Assembly (NCBI RefSeq): GCF_030408555.1
Contig: NZ_CP047048.1
Span: 2,232,001-2,296,000, forward strand
From: Corynebacterium aurimucosum
GTDB lineage: Bacteria > Actinomycetota > Actinomycetes > Mycobacteriales > Mycobacteriaceae
Length of the DNA: 64,000 bases
Direction of reading: 5' to 3'
A model generated the notes under the pieces. It was not told the origin of the DNA. It ran no database searches and saw only the letters and a program-made list of their open reading frames with translations. Below are positions 8,766 to 17,922 of the stretch, one piece after another (position 1 is the stretch's first letter; each line of letters begins with the position of its first letter). A program made the translations under genes and the position numbers.

Positions 8766-10382
8766 TTAGCCTCCCAGAACCTGTGACACCAGCGCTTGCG
8801 CCTCCTGCTGCACCTGCTTGAGGTGTTCTTCGCCACGGAAGCTCTCAGCGTAAATCTTGTACTTATCCTCCGTGCCGGACGGGCGCGCGGCAAACCACGC
8901 GTTCTCAGTCCTCACCTTGAGGCCACCGATCGCCGCGCCGTTGCCCGGCGCTTCGGTGAGCTTGGCGAGGATCTCCTCACCCGCCAGCTCAGTGGCCGTG
9001 ACCTGCTCCGGGGAGAGCTTCTTCAGGATTGCCTTCTGCTCACGGTTAGCTGGGGCGTCGGTACGCGCGTAGGCCGGTGCACCATATTCCTCTGCCAGCT
9101 CCGCGTAGCGCTGGGACGGAGTCTTGCCCGTCACCGCCAGGATCTCGGCGGCCAAAAGATCCATGATGATGCCATCCTTGTCGGTGGACCACACCGTACC
9201 GTCGAAGCGCAGGAAGGAAGCGCCGGCGGATTCTTCACCGCCGAAGCCCAGGGAGCCGTCGACAAGCCCCGGCACAAACCACTTGAAGCCCACCGGCACC
9301 TCAACGAGCTCACGGCCCAAGCTGGCCACGACGCGATCAATCATCGAGGATGAGACCAAGGTCTTGCCCACCCCGGCGTTGCCCCACTGGGGGCGGTGGC
9401 TAAACAGGTACTCGATGGCCACAGCCAGGTAGTGGTTCGGGTTCATCAGGCCCGCATCCGGGGTGACGATGCCGTGGCGGTCCGCGTCGGCGTCGTTGCC
9501 CGTGGCCAGGTCGTACTTGGAACGGTTATCCACCAGTGACGCCATGGCATCCGGGGAGGAACAGTCCATGCGGATCTTGCCGTCGGTATCCAACGTCATG
9601 AAGCGGAAAGTGCCGTCTACCTCGGGGTTCACCACCGTTATGTTGAGTTCGTAATGCTCGGCGATGGCCGCCCAGTAGTCCACCGAGGCCCCGCCCATGG
9701 GATCCGCTCCGATGCGCACGCCGGCGTCCTTGATGGCTTTCATGTCCACGACGTTCGCCAGGTCCGCAACGTAGTTGTCCACGTAGTTGTGCTTCACGCA
9801 GCGCTCATCCAGCACGCCGTCAACCGCCACGCGTTTCACGCCCTCGAGCCCGGCGCGCAGATAGTCGTTGGCCTTGGCGGCGATCCAGTCGGTGGCATCG
9901 GTATCCGCCGGGCCGCCCGTTGGCGGGTTGTACTTGAATCCGCCATCGCGCGGCGGGTTATGAGACGGGGTAATCACGATGCCGTCGGTGCCCGGGTTGG
10001 TCAGGATGGCGTGGGAGACGGCCGGAGTTGGGGTATAACGGCCACGGTCATCCACGCGGACCTCCAGCTCATTAGCTAAGAGGACCTCGAGGGCAGAGAC
10101 CATGGCGGGCTCGGACAGGGCATGAGTATCGCGGCCAATGAAAATGGCGCCCGTGGTGCCCTGCTCGGCACGGTAGTCCACGATGGCCTGGGTAATCGCC
10201 AGAATGTGGGCCTCGTTGAAGGCGGTATCTAAGGCGGAGCCGCGGTGCCCGGAGGTGCCGAAGGAAACCTGCTGATCGGGGTTATCAGCGTCGGGGGTGC
10301 GGGTGTAATACGCGGTGACTAGCTCTGCGATGTCAATGAGATCGGAAGGCTGGGCTGGTTGGCCGGCGCGTTCGTGTGCCAT
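8766..10382 (-). CDS. pgm: Phosphoglucomutase (alpha-D-glucose type)
   Basis: Interconverts glucose-1-phosphate and glucose-6-phosphate, feeding glycogen, trehalose and envelope sugar-nucleotide synthesis. The 538-residue product has GTSGHRG at 42-48, the phosphoserine loop [11 protein letters not shown] with Ser140, the metal loop [10 protein letters not shown] (about 297-306), the sugar loop GGEESAG, and the phosphate-binding [15 protein letters not shown] near the C-terminus. AAGGAGG precedes the ATG. It heads the minus-strand group with the MauE-like genes, although no functional link is obvious. Confidence 0.96.
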   Translation of the reverse strand: MAHERAGQPAQPSDLIDIAELVTAYYTRTPDADNPDQQVSFGTSGHRGSALDTAFNEAHILAITQAIVDYRAEQGTTGAIFIGRDTHALSEPAMVSALEVLLANELEVRVDDRGRYTPTPAVSHAILTNPGTDGIVITPSHNPPRDGGFKYNPPTGGPADTDATDWIAAKANDYLRAGLEGVKRVAVDGVLDERCVKHNYVDNYVADLANVVDMKAIKDAGVRIGADPMGGASVDYWAAIAEHYELNITVVNPEVDGTFRFMTLDTDGKIRMDCSSPDAMASLVDNRSKYDLATGNDADADRHGIVTPDAGLMNPNHYLAVAIEYLFSHRPQWGNAGVGKTLVSSSMIDRVVASLGRELVEVPVGFKWFVPGLVDGSLGFGGEESAGASFLRFDGTVWSTDKDGIIMDLLAAEILAVTGKTPSQRYAELAEEYGAPAYARTDAPANREQKAILKKLSPEQVTATELAGEEILAKLTEAPGNGAAIGGLKVRTENAWFAARPSGTEDKYKIYAESFRGEEHLKQVQQEAQALVSQVLGG

Positions 10383-10466
10383 GGTGGGATTCCTCCTTGG
10401 GGATGTGGATACACCCTAAGCTTGCCTGCTTCACGCTGGTTTCGCATCCCAATTAGGATGGTGCCT

Positions 10467-10784
10467 ATGCCACAGATCCTTCTTGTGGGCTGCGGAACCG
10501 CGCTCGGGGCGCTGGCCCGCTTTGGCCTTTCTTCGCTTCTCGGGGGTGGCGCGCTGCCGCTGCTGCTCATCAACGTTCTCGGCAGCGCTGTTATGGGCTA
10601 TGCCAAGCCTCCGGCATTCTGGGGCACAGGTTTCTTAGGCGGCTTCACCAGCTTTGCCGCTTTTGCTTTTCTCACCTCCGGCTTCGACCCGGCGCAGGCG
10701 GGGGCCTACGTGCTGGCGACGGTCGTCGGTTGCACCGCGGCCTACCTCATGGGTGACCGCCTGCAGGATCGGAGGCACGCATGA
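10467..10784 (+). CDS. crcB: CrcB/Fluc fluoride ion channel subunit 1
   Basis: A 105-residue, four-span membrane protein of the Fluc fluoride exporter family. GCGTALGALARFGLS (about 8-22) and the helix-break segment GTGFLGGFTSFAAF are characteristic. The ATG at 10467 has AGG 9 bases upstream. An in-frame ATG at 10458 overlaps that site. It overlaps the next crcB by 4 bases (ATGA), suggesting translational coupling and a heterodimeric channel. No fluoride riboswitch consensus was seen upstream. Confidence 0.9.
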   Translation: MPQILLVGCGTALGALARFGLSSLLGGGALPLLLINVLGSAVMGYAKPPAFWGTGFLGGFTSFAAFAFLTSGFDPAQAGAYVLATVVGCTAAYLMGDRLQDRRHA

Positions 10785-11140
10785 TTCTCTCCATCCTGGC
10801 CGTACTCGCCGGTGGCTTTGTCGGTGGCTGCGGGCGCTACCTGCTCACCCGTGTGCTGCCTTCCCCCACATGTACCTTTGCCGCCAACCTCATTGGCGCA
10901 GCCGTGGCGGGCGTGGCCTACGGCTATGCCACGCATGCCCACACCCCTGAGTATTTTCTCCCCCTGCTAGCAGCCGGACTCGCCGGCGGGCTATCCACGT
11001 GGTCCACGCTGGCCAAGGAACTGGGAGAAATGATAAAGGCCAAGCGCTGGTGGCGCTTGGCGCGTTATCTCTTCTGGACCATCGGCCTGGGAATCGTGGT
11101 GGCCTGGCGCGGAGCGTGGGTAGGTTCGCTTCTCGCCTAA
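10781..11140 (+). CDS. crcB: CrcB/Fluc fluoride ion channel subunit 2
   Basis: A 119-residue second Fluc subunit with four spans. It has GGCGRYLLTR at about 15-24, the Asn-containing TFAANLIGA, and LAGGLSTWSTLAKEL, the family equivalent of the central sodium/phenylalanine-box region. It is coupled to the first copy by a 4-base overlap. Paired short CrcB genes are usual in Gram-positive bacteria and form a dual-topology heterodimer that protects against fluoride. Confidence 0.9.
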   Translation: MILSILAVLAGGFVGGCGRYLLTRVLPSPTCTFAANLIGAAVAGVAYGYATHAHTPEYFLPLLAAGLAGGLSTWSTLAKELGEMIKAKRWWRLARYLFWTIGLGIVVAWRGAWVGSLLA

Positions 11141-11176
11141 CCTACCTCGCACGCCCTTGTGCGGCCACAGGCTGTA

Positions 11177-13723
11177 CTAGTCAGCGATGGCGTCCAACGG
11201 TGGGGTCTGTGCCGCGCGCTGCGCTGGCCATAGCGCTGCCAGCACACCGACGATTCCGGAGCCCACGAACATGACCGCGAGCATCAACCACGGAACCGTC
11301 GCGGTATCGAGGCCTTCGTCGGAAAGCACGGAGATGAAGGACCACCCCATCCCCAGGCCCATGAGGATGCCCATGAGCGCACCGAAGAGGGCAATCTGTA
11401 CCGATTCCACGGTGACCATCGTGCGGATCTGGCGGCGCTGGGTACCCACCGCGCGCAGCATGCCGATTTCTTGTCGGCGTTCGATCACGCCCAGCGTGAG
11501 GGTATTGACAATGCCCAAGACCGCAATGACCACGGCCAAAGCCAGTAGCGCATAGAGAATCGTGAGCATCTGGTCAATCATGCCGGCAGCCTCGCCGGCG
11601 TATTCCTCACTGGTGCGCACCTGCACCACGACGAGGTCCTTGACGGACTTCTCCAGGTTGGCGCGCAGTTTCTCCTTGTCATAGCCCTCTTCCGCATTCA
11701 CGGAGACCACCATGACGTCGAGACTGCCGGGGTCAACAACGTCCTCCGCCGCGGACTTGGACACGGCCAGACCCGAAAGCATCTCAAAATGCTCATACGT
11801 GCCGAGGAGCTTCACCTGCGCGGTGCGGGAGGGATCCGGGCCGGCCAGCTCATAGGACTGACCGACTTCCCAGCCCTGCTCCGCAGCCAAGCCGGCCTCG
11901 GCGATGAAGCCAGGCTCCTCGCCCGTGTTCACGGCGCCTTCGACCACGGTGAGGTTGAGGATGTCATCGGCGTTGCCATCGATGACCTGGCTTATCAACA
12001 TTTCCGGGCCATAATTCATCGAAGCCTGGCCATCCACCTGTAGTGGCGCAGTACTCATCGCTACGACCTGGCCAGCGCCCTCGGTATCGCGGGCACGCTG
12101 CGCCGTCTCGTTCGGCGTCGGGAAGTTTCCGGACGTCGGACCGGACAGCAAGAAGTCCGCGTGGGCATCCTGTTCGACGGCATCGGCAACCGAGGCTTTC
12201 ATCGTCGCACCCAACATGCCGATCGAGGTCACCAGCGCCACGCCCAGCATGAGAGCGAACGCGGTAGCCGCGGTTCGGCGCGGGTTACGCGCCGAATTCG
12301 TCGACGCCAGCTTGCCCACCGCACCAAAGGGCGCGCCAACCACGCGGCCGATCCCCGGAACGATAGGCAGGGAGATGGCCGGGCCGGCAAGGAAGAAACC
12401 AAGGATTAGGTTGAGCGCACCGAGGCCCACGAGGGAGGCGCGGAAGCCTGTGGAGGCATCAACAAACACTCCGACAAGCGCGAAGATGATGCCTACAACC
12501 AGCAGAAACCCGCCCAGCACGCTGCGCACGAGCAACGAAGAACCAGCCGCAGACTCGGTGGTGCGCATGGCCTCCACGGGTTTCACCGCACCCGCCCGGC
12601 GCGCCGGCGCCCACGCGGAAATGATGGTGACCACGGCACCCAAAAGCAACGGCACGACGACTGCGCTAACGCTCAGGCCCAGACCGCCGCCCATGGGCAT
12701 GTCCTTGGCTTCAAAAACTGCCTTGATGAGTGCCACCAGGCCCATGCCGGCGATCACGCCCACGGCAGAACCCACAAGGCCCACGATGAAGGCCTCTGTG
12801 ACCACCGAGCGCGTAATCTGCCCACGGGAGGCGCCGAGTGCACGCAGGAGTGCGAACTCCTTGGTGCGCTGAGCCACGATCATCGAGAAAGTATTCGCAA
12901 TGATAAACGTGCCCACCAACAGCGCGATGAGGCCGAAAGCGATAAGGAAGTAGTTGACGAATTTCAGGGCAGAGGAAATCTGATCCGAAATCTCATCGGC
13001 CAGTTTCTGGCCAGATTCCGCCTTAACCTCAAAGGTCTCGTTGAGGTGGTCCACGAGGGCATCGGCATCGACGCCCTCGGCCGCCGCGACCTTCAACTGG
13101 GCAGAATTGCCATAGCGCTCGACGAAGGCCTCGTGGCCCATGAGCAAGGTCAGGCTGGGGCCTTGGTCCACCGCAGGCTTGACGACGCCCACGACCTTCA
13201 CCTCATCACGCTGGTCCGGGTGGACCACGAGGAGAGTATCGCCGACGTGGATACCGAACTCTTCAGCGGCGGAATCATTAATGAGGACTTCGCCGGTCCC
13301 GTTCGGCTCAGAGCCGTCGACAAGCGTGGCAGGCTCACCGACGGACTGCTCCTCCGGGTAGTAGGGCTGCACGCTGGAGATGCCCCCACCGGTTTGAAAG
13401 GCCTCGGCGTCCTTGTTTGCTACCACGACCGTCTGGCTGCTTTGCATGTTCACCGCGCGCACATCGGGGTCGGCGGCGATGTCATCGCGCATCTTCTGAT
13501 CGAGGTTGGGGCCGCCCTCCTTCTGGCTCACGGCCGCATCCACGCCCGTAAACGCGGTAGATACCGCAGAGTCGAAGGTGTTCGAGAGTGAATTGGTGAA
13601 CATGAAGGAACCCGAGATGAACGCGGTGCCGAGCACCACCGCCAGCAGGGTCAGGGCAAGACGCAGCTTATGCGCGAGAATGTTGCGCACGGACACCGTG
13701 CGCATGGTGTTCTTTGTGGCCAT
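11177..13723 (-). CDS. ABC transporter permease, FtsX/MacB type
   Basis: An 848-residue permease with two FtsX-type halves. One span near residue 20-40 is followed by a large extracellular region, then four spans around 250-430. A second extracellular region (about 500-710) and three final spans end near ALWPAQRAAQTPPLDAIAD. LLRALGASRGQI and MLRAVGTQRRQI are the repeated cytoplasmic coupling motifs. It starts 3 bases after the stop of its ATPase gene. Such transporters export lipids, peptides or drugs or act as mechanotransmitters. The substrate is unknown. Confidence 0.9.
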   Translation of the reverse strand: MATKNTMRTVSVRNILAHKLRLALTLLAVVLGTAFISGSFMFTNSLSNTFDSAVSTAFTGVDAAVSQKEGGPNLDQKMRDDIAADPDVRAVNMQSSQTVVVANKDAEAFQTGGGISSVQPYYPEEQSVGEPATLVDGSEPNGTGEVLINDSAAEEFGIHVGDTLLVVHPDQRDEVKVVGVVKPAVDQGPSLTLLMGHEAFVERYGNSAQLKVAAAEGVDADALVDHLNETFEVKAESGQKLADEISDQISSALKFVNYFLIAFGLIALLVGTFIIANTFSMIVAQRTKEFALLRALGASRGQITRSVVTEAFIVGLVGSAVGVIAGMGLVALIKAVFEAKDMPMGGGLGLSVSAVVVPLLLGAVVTIISAWAPARRAGAVKPVEAMRTTESAAGSSLLVRSVLGGFLLVVGIIFALVGVFVDASTGFRASLVGLGALNLILGFFLAGPAISLPIVPGIGRVVGAPFGAVGKLASTNSARNPRRTAATAFALMLGVALVTSIGMLGATMKASVADAVEQDAHADFLLSGPTSGNFPTPNETAQRARDTEGAGQVVAMSTAPLQVDGQASMNYGPEMLISQVIDGNADDILNLTVVEGAVNTGEEPGFIAEAGLAAEQGWEVGQSYELAGPDPSRTAQVKLLGTYEHFEMLSGLAVSKSAAEDVVDPGSLDVMVVSVNAEEGYDKEKLRANLEKSVKDLVVVQVRTSEEYAGEAAGMIDQMLTILYALLALAVVIAVLGIVNTLTLGVIERRQEIGMLRAVGTQRRQIRTMVTVESVQIALFGALMGILMGLGMGWSFISVLSDEGLDTATVPWLMLAVMFVGSGIVGVLAALWPAQRAAQTPPLDAIAD

Positions 13724-13726
13724 GCT

Positions 13727-14467
13727 CTAGCCCTCGATTTCTGCCATCACGGCGTGGATGGACTCCATGGTTGGGTTGGTGAGTTCATTCACGAGGCGGC
13801 CATCGGCAAGAAAGACCACGCGGTCTGCATAGGAGGCGGCCTTGGCATCGTGCGTGACGATAACGACGGTCTGACCATCCTTGTCCACGGCGGTGCGCAA
13901 AATGTCGAGCACCTCGGCGGAGGAGTTCGAATCCAGGTTGCCGGTCGGCTCATCGCCGAAGATGATCTCGGGGCGCGAAACCAGGGCCCGCGCGCAGGCC
14001 ACGCGCTGTTGCTGGCCGCCGGAGAGCTCTGCTGGGCGGTGATTCAAGCGCTCGGACAAGCCTAGGCGGGAAGTGACCTCATCGAACCACTCTTTATCCA
14101 CCTTGTGGCCAGCGATATCGGTGGGCAGCGTGATGTTTTCTGCCGCAGTCAGCGTGGGCACCAGGTTGAAGGACTGAAAGATGAAGCCCAGTCGGTCGCG
14201 GCGCAGGGCCGTAATATCCTTGTCACTGAGCTGCGACATATCGGTGTCACCGATGAAGGCCGAACCGGACGTCGCCGAATCGAGCCCCGCCATGGTGTGC
14301 ATGAGGGTGGATTTGCCGGAGCCCGACGGGCCCATGATGGCGGTGAAGGTGTTGCGCGCGAACTCAACGTCGACGTGGTCCAACGCGGTGACTGCGGTGT
14401 CTCCCTGACCGTATTGTTTGAACAGGTCAACGGCGCGAGCCGCAGCAGTCATCGTTGGGGTGGTCAT
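13727..14467 (-). CDS. ABC transporter ATP-binding protein, LolD/MacB type
   Basis: A 246-residue ATPase that powers the adjacent FtsX-type permease. Walker [10 protein letters not shown] is at 46-54, signature [15 protein letters not shown] near 147-161, and Walker B with catalytic Glu in [13 protein letters not shown] (about 168-180). The H-loop is [29 protein letters not shown] is typical of the LolD/MacB subgroup. It is the first gene of a two-gene minus-strand operon and is divergent from crtB. Confidence 0.94.
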   Translation of the reverse strand: MTTPTMTAAARAVDLFKQYGQGDTAVTALDHVDVEFARNTFTAIMGPSGSGKSTLMHTMAGLDSATSGSAFIGDTDMSQLSDKDITALRRDRLGFIFQSFNLVPTLTAAENITLPTDIAGHKVDKEWFDEVTSRLGLSERLNHRPAELSGGQQQRVACARALVSRPEIIFGDEPTGNLDSNSSAEVLDILRTAVDKDGQTVVIVTHDAKAASYADRVVFLADGRLVNELTNPTMESIHAVMAEIEG

Positions 14468-14494
14468 GGACGTGTTCTCCTTATAGATGGGGAA

Positions 14495-14506
14495 AGTAAC
14501 GTCACT
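14495..14506. promoter_or_regulatory. Near-palindrome between ABC exporter and crtB
   Basis: AGTAACGTCACT matches its own reverse complement at 10 of 12 positions. It lies between the divergent exporter and crtB genes, where a regulator controlling either could bind. This is a weak, sequence-only suggestion. Confidence 0.25.
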
Positions 14507-14547
14507 ACCCTATCTTGCCTCGGGTTAAATGTGTGACGCGTGTGGTC

Positions 14548-14553
14548 TAAAAT
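14548..14553 (+). promoter_or_regulatory. -10 element of crtB, probable leaderless transcript
   Basis: TAAAAT fits the corynebacterial -10 consensus TANAAT. It lies 7 bases before the ATG at 14561, and no ribosome site is present, so transcription probably starts at or next to the start codon. Confidence 0.5.
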
Positions 14554-14560
14554 ATGCCCC

Positions 14561-15418
14561 ATGCGCGCATCTCTTTCCGCTCTGGAACATTATGACCGCT
14601 GTGCCGAAGCAGCCGCGGCTCAGATCATGCGCCACTACTCCACCAGTTTTTCCCTGGCCACGCGACTTCTTTCACCCCGGGTGCGGGTGGATATCCGCAA
14701 TTTATACGCCATGGTGCGCACCGCCGATGAAATCGTCGACGCCGGGCTCGATCCCCAGGACGCCGCCCTGCTTCTCGACGCCTACGAAACCACCATCCGC
14801 AACGCCCCCTCCCAACGTTTTCACGCCGACCCGGTCGTGCACGCCTACGCGCTGTCCGCGCGGCGCTGCGGGTTCCAGGACGAACACATTGCAGAGTTCT
14901 TTGCCTCCATGCGTTGTGACCTCACGCGCACCTCCCACACAGCGGAGTCTTTTAAGGCCTATGTTCGGGGCTCTGCAGAAGTCATTGGGCTGCTATGCCT
15001 GGATACTTTTTATGCCGGTGCACCTCGGCCTGACGACGTCGAAGAAGGAGCGGAGCGCCTGGGTGCCGCGTTTCAGAAGATCAACTTTTTGCGGGACCTG
15101 CACGAAGACTCTACTGAGCTGGGCCGCGCTTATTTTCCTACGCTGCGTGAGCCAGACAAACTCGATGAGGAAACGAAGGCCGCGATCATTTCTGATATCC
15201 GCGAAGACTTAGCCCATGCCCGCACGGCCATGGACCTGCTTCCCCTTGGCTCCAGGGTGGGGGTAGCCGCAGCGGCGGCTCTTTTCACGGAGCTTACGGA
15301 TCTCCTCGAGGCCACTCCTGCGCATGAGATCATGACTACCCGCGTCAGTGTGCCCGCTGCGCGGAAAGCTGTCCTCATCAGCCGCGCTGCAGCGCACGCG
15401 GCACGAAATAAAGGTTAA
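14561..15418 (+). CDS. crtB: Phytoene synthase family protein
   Basis: Head-to-head condensation of prenyl diphosphates (geranylgeranyl diphosphate to phytoene) in carotenoid synthesis. The 285-residue product carries both aspartate-rich motifs: YAMVRTADEIVD at 49-60 and FQKINFLRDLHED at 171-183, followed by RAYFP. I start at the ATG at 14561. The upstream GTG at 14540 overlaps the likely promoter. It sits 5 bases before the desaturase gene. No prenyl-diphosphate synthase (crtE) or cyclase lies nearby, so substrate must come from elsewhere and the final pigment is not deducible. Confidence 0.9.
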   Translation: MRASLSALEHYDRCAEAAAAQIMRHYSTSFSLATRLLSPRVRVDIRNLYAMVRTADEIVDAGLDPQDAALLLDAYETTIRNAPSQRFHADPVVHAYALSARRCGFQDEHIAEFFASMRCDLTRTSHTAESFKAYVRGSAEVIGLLCLDTFYAGAPRPDDVEEGAERLGAAFQKINFLRDLHEDSTELGRAYFPTLREPDKLDEETKAAIISDIREDLAHARTAMDLLPLGSRVGVAAAAALFTELTDLLEATPAHEIMTTRVSVPAARKAVLISRAAAHAARNKG

Positions 15419-15423
15419 AGAAC

Positions 15424-16938
15424 ATGAGCAAACATGTTGTTGTCATCGGCGCTGGTATTGCAGGCCTAGCCACCGCTGCCTTGCTGTTGCGGGAGGGGAT
15501 GCGGGTGACGGTCGTCGACAAGCAACGCAGCGTTGGTGGACGCGCGGGAAGCTTGGCCGTGGAGGGCTTCCGTTTCGATACCGGCCCCTCGTGGTACCTC
15601 ATGCCGGAGGCCTTCGATGAGTTTTTCCGCGCCTGCGGCACCAGTACCGGGCGCGAGCTGGACCTAGTGGACCTCTCCCCTGCCTACCGTGTTATCAACG
15701 AAGACGGCGCGACCCTCGATATAGAAACGGGCGTGGATAACGTAGCAGAGCTTTTTGAATCCTTGGAGCCGGGCGCTGGCGCCAAGGTGCGTGCGTACCT
15801 CTCCAGGGCCTCCGACGTATACGCCATTGCCCTGCGCAACTTCTTATACACCACCTTCTCCCGCCCCACGCAGCTTCTCAACAAAGACGTCCTCACCCGA
15901 CTGGGCACGCTCGCGCTGCTGCTGACTCGCTCGCTGGATGCGCTGGTGGCCGCCCAGTTTAAGGATTACCGCCTGCGCCAGGTCCTGACTTACCCCGCGG
16001 TGTTTCTCTCCACCGAACCACAGGCCGCGCCGGCACTGTATTCCTTGATGAGCCACACGGACTTGGTGGAGGGCGTGCGCTACCCCTTAGGAGGCTTCGC
16101 GGCTGTTGTCGACGCTATCGCGAGGCAAGCAGCCGGCGCCACCTTCGAGCTTGGCACAGCGGTGGTAGCAATCAACCACGCGCACGGGCGCGCGACGGGC
16201 GTCACGCTTGACGACGGCCGCATGATCCCCGCCGACGCCATCGTCTCCGCCGCTGACCTGCACCACACAGAAACCGCTCTGCTTCCCACGGACCTGCAAA
16301 CATACCCGGAACGCTACTTTGCCCACCGTGACCCTGGCCTAGGCACCGTTTTAGTCTTCCTCGGTGTGAAGGGTGCCCTTCCGCAGCTGGCACACCATAC
16401 GCTGCTATTCAGCACAGACTGGACCCCCGATTTTAGGGCCGTCTACCACGGCCCTGAGCCGTTGCGGCCGTTGGGTTCCTCGGAGTCGATCTATGTTTCA
16501 AAAACCTCTGCCACCGATTCCAGTGTGGCTCCGGAAGGCTACGAGAATCTCTTCATCCTCATTCCCGTTCCGGCAGAAGAATCCTACGGCCATGGCGATG
16601 CCTACGGCGCTGCGGAATCTCCCCGCGTTAGCGCCATCGCCCGTGCTGCCGTGGCGCAGCTGGGGTCCTGGATGGGGATTGAGGATCTGGAGGAGAGGGT
16701 CGTCGTCAAGCGCACGCTCGGCCCCGCCGACTTTGCCGAGCAGTACAATTCCTGGTCCGGCGGCGCCGTAGGCCCTGCCCATACGCTGCGCCAGTCCGCA
16801 TTCTTCCGGGGCCGGAACCAATCCCGTAAGCTGCCCAACCTGTACTACGCCGGTGGCACCACGGTCCCGGGCGTGGGCGTGCCCATGTGCCTGATTTCGG
16901 CCCACAACGTCCTCACGCGGATGCGTGAACAGTACTAA
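15424..16938 (+). CDS. crtI: Phytoene desaturase (CrtI type)
   Basis: A 504-residue FAD-dependent carotenoid desaturase. The dinucleotide fold GAGIAGLATAALL starts at residue 9, followed by the GG doublet in VGGRAGS and FDTGPSWYLMP. The C-terminal signature NLYYAGGTTVPGVGVPMCLISAHNV contains the second FAD contact. It acts on the product of the upstream crtB, from which it is separated by 5 bases. The number of desaturation steps cannot be judged from sequence. Confidence 0.93.
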   Translation: MSKHVVVIGAGIAGLATAALLLREGMRVTVVDKQRSVGGRAGSLAVEGFRFDTGPSWYLMPEAFDEFFRACGTSTGRELDLVDLSPAYRVINEDGATLDIETGVDNVAELFESLEPGAGAKVRAYLSRASDVYAIALRNFLYTTFSRPTQLLNKDVLTRLGTLALLLTRSLDALVAAQFKDYRLRQVLTYPAVFLSTEPQAAPALYSLMSHTDLVEGVRYPLGGFAAVVDAIARQAAGATFELGTAVVAINHAHGRATGVTLDDGRMIPADAIVSAADLHHTETALLPTDLQTYPERYFAHRDPGLGTVLVFLGVKGALPQLAHHTLLFSTDWTPDFRAVYHGPEPLRPLGSSESIYVSKTSATDSSVAPEGYENLFILIPVPAEESYGHGDAYGAAESPRVSAIARAAVAQLGSWMGIEDLEERVVVKRTLGPADFAEQYNSWSGGAVGPAHTLRQSAFFRGRNQSRKLPNLYYAGGTTVPGVGVPMCLISAHNVLTRMREQY

Positions 16939-17879
16939 GCATCGAGCTCAAGGGATGCAGGCTTACCGTTGCGTCTTACCTTCACTGTTACGGGGTGACC
17001 GCCAAAAAGATAGCCATCATCAAACTCGACGCTGAGGTTGCCACGTTGAGGAACCTCAACGGCAACGGGAGTGAGTTTGGCGTATACGTCGCTGGTAGTA
17101 AGTTCCGGCGCCGGGACACTATTGCCCTCGGACACGGCAACGTCGTGGCGCCAACGGTTGGCGGCTCGGAGGGCCTTTGCAGCAGCAAAGCGCTGGGCCG
17201 CCTCGAGGAACTCGGAACTGAGCACCTTGTTGATCACAGAGAGCGGTGCCTTGAATTTTCGCTTGAGATTCGTACTCTCCGCGAGAAGAAGCTCCTCCCC
17301 TTCATGCACGATGCTGATATCAACTCCGAGTTCTTCTGCTCTGCCTTCGAATGTATCTGTACAGCGGTCGAGCACCAACGGACCGAATGTGGAATCAAGC
17401 TCTACCGGAACGTCAATCCGGGCAAGAAGCTGCTCCATGGCTGCATCGGCTACATCTGGAAGAATCTCCCAGATATCGACATAGTGCTCTTTGCTCCTCT
17501 CGTGGAAGTGGTGGCTACCCCGAGCATGAAACACCCTGAAAGGCTCAAGTTCTGTAATTTCACGCGGATCCCACAGCGTTTTTCCTGCGACTGTCTGGAA
17601 GAGCTGCGGATAGCGCACTGCGATGTCGCCAGTAATCAGCTCGCCTTCCGGCAACAGCTTTAAAGCAACTCCAGGCAAGCTCATGAGCTGAATGTGCGTT
17701 TTGTCCTCAGCATAAGGATCATCACTCACCGATTTCTTCGGCGCGGCTGCCACGACGAAGAGAAACTCAGTTTCTTCGAAGCTCAGTATCGTTTTAACAA
17801 CGTCATGGTCCGAAAATTCACGGTAGAGGGAAAGCATGTCGCAATAGTACATCTGCGAAAAGGCCGTGCAGCGCTGCAT
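16935..17879 (-). CDS. Hypothetical protein, C-terminus resembling DUF2262
   Basis: A soluble protein of up to 314 residues with no signal peptide or membrane span. The middle block FGPLVLDRCTDTFEGRAEELGVDISI (about 166-191) and the C-terminal FDDGYLFGGHPVTVKVRRNGKPASLELD resemble DUF2262 proteins, whose function is unknown. This match is from memory and is uncertain. The ATG at 17879 has no ribosome site. Internal starts at MYYCDM or MLSLYREF are possible. Its stop overlaps the end of convergent crtI by 4 bases, and it is divergent from mgtE. Its base composition is somewhat less GC-rich than the neighbours. Confidence 0.7.
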   Translation of the reverse strand: MQRCTAFSQMYYCDMLSLYREFSDHDVVKTILSFEETEFLFVVAAAPKKSVSDDPYAEDKTHIQLMSLPGVALKLLPEGELITGDIAVRYPQLFQTVAGKTLWDPREITELEPFRVFHARGSHHFHERSKEHYVDIWEILPDVADAAMEQLLARIDVPVELDSTFGPLVLDRCTDTFEGRAEELGVDISIVHEGEELLLAESTNLKRKFKAPLSVINKVLSSEFLEAAQRFAAAKALRAANRWRHDVAVSEGNSVPAPELTTSDVYAKLTPVAVEVPQRGNLSVEFDDGYLFGGHPVTVKVRRNGKPASLELDA

Positions 17880-17922
17880 AGCGTAGTCTGAGGAGGTTGA
17901 CGTCGAGTGGAAAGGCGAAGCG

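Noticed and set aside
10383..10466. Fluoride riboswitch before crcB
   Set aside because: The conserved riboswitch blocks are not present; only short GC-rich sequence and the divergent pgm ribosome site are seen.
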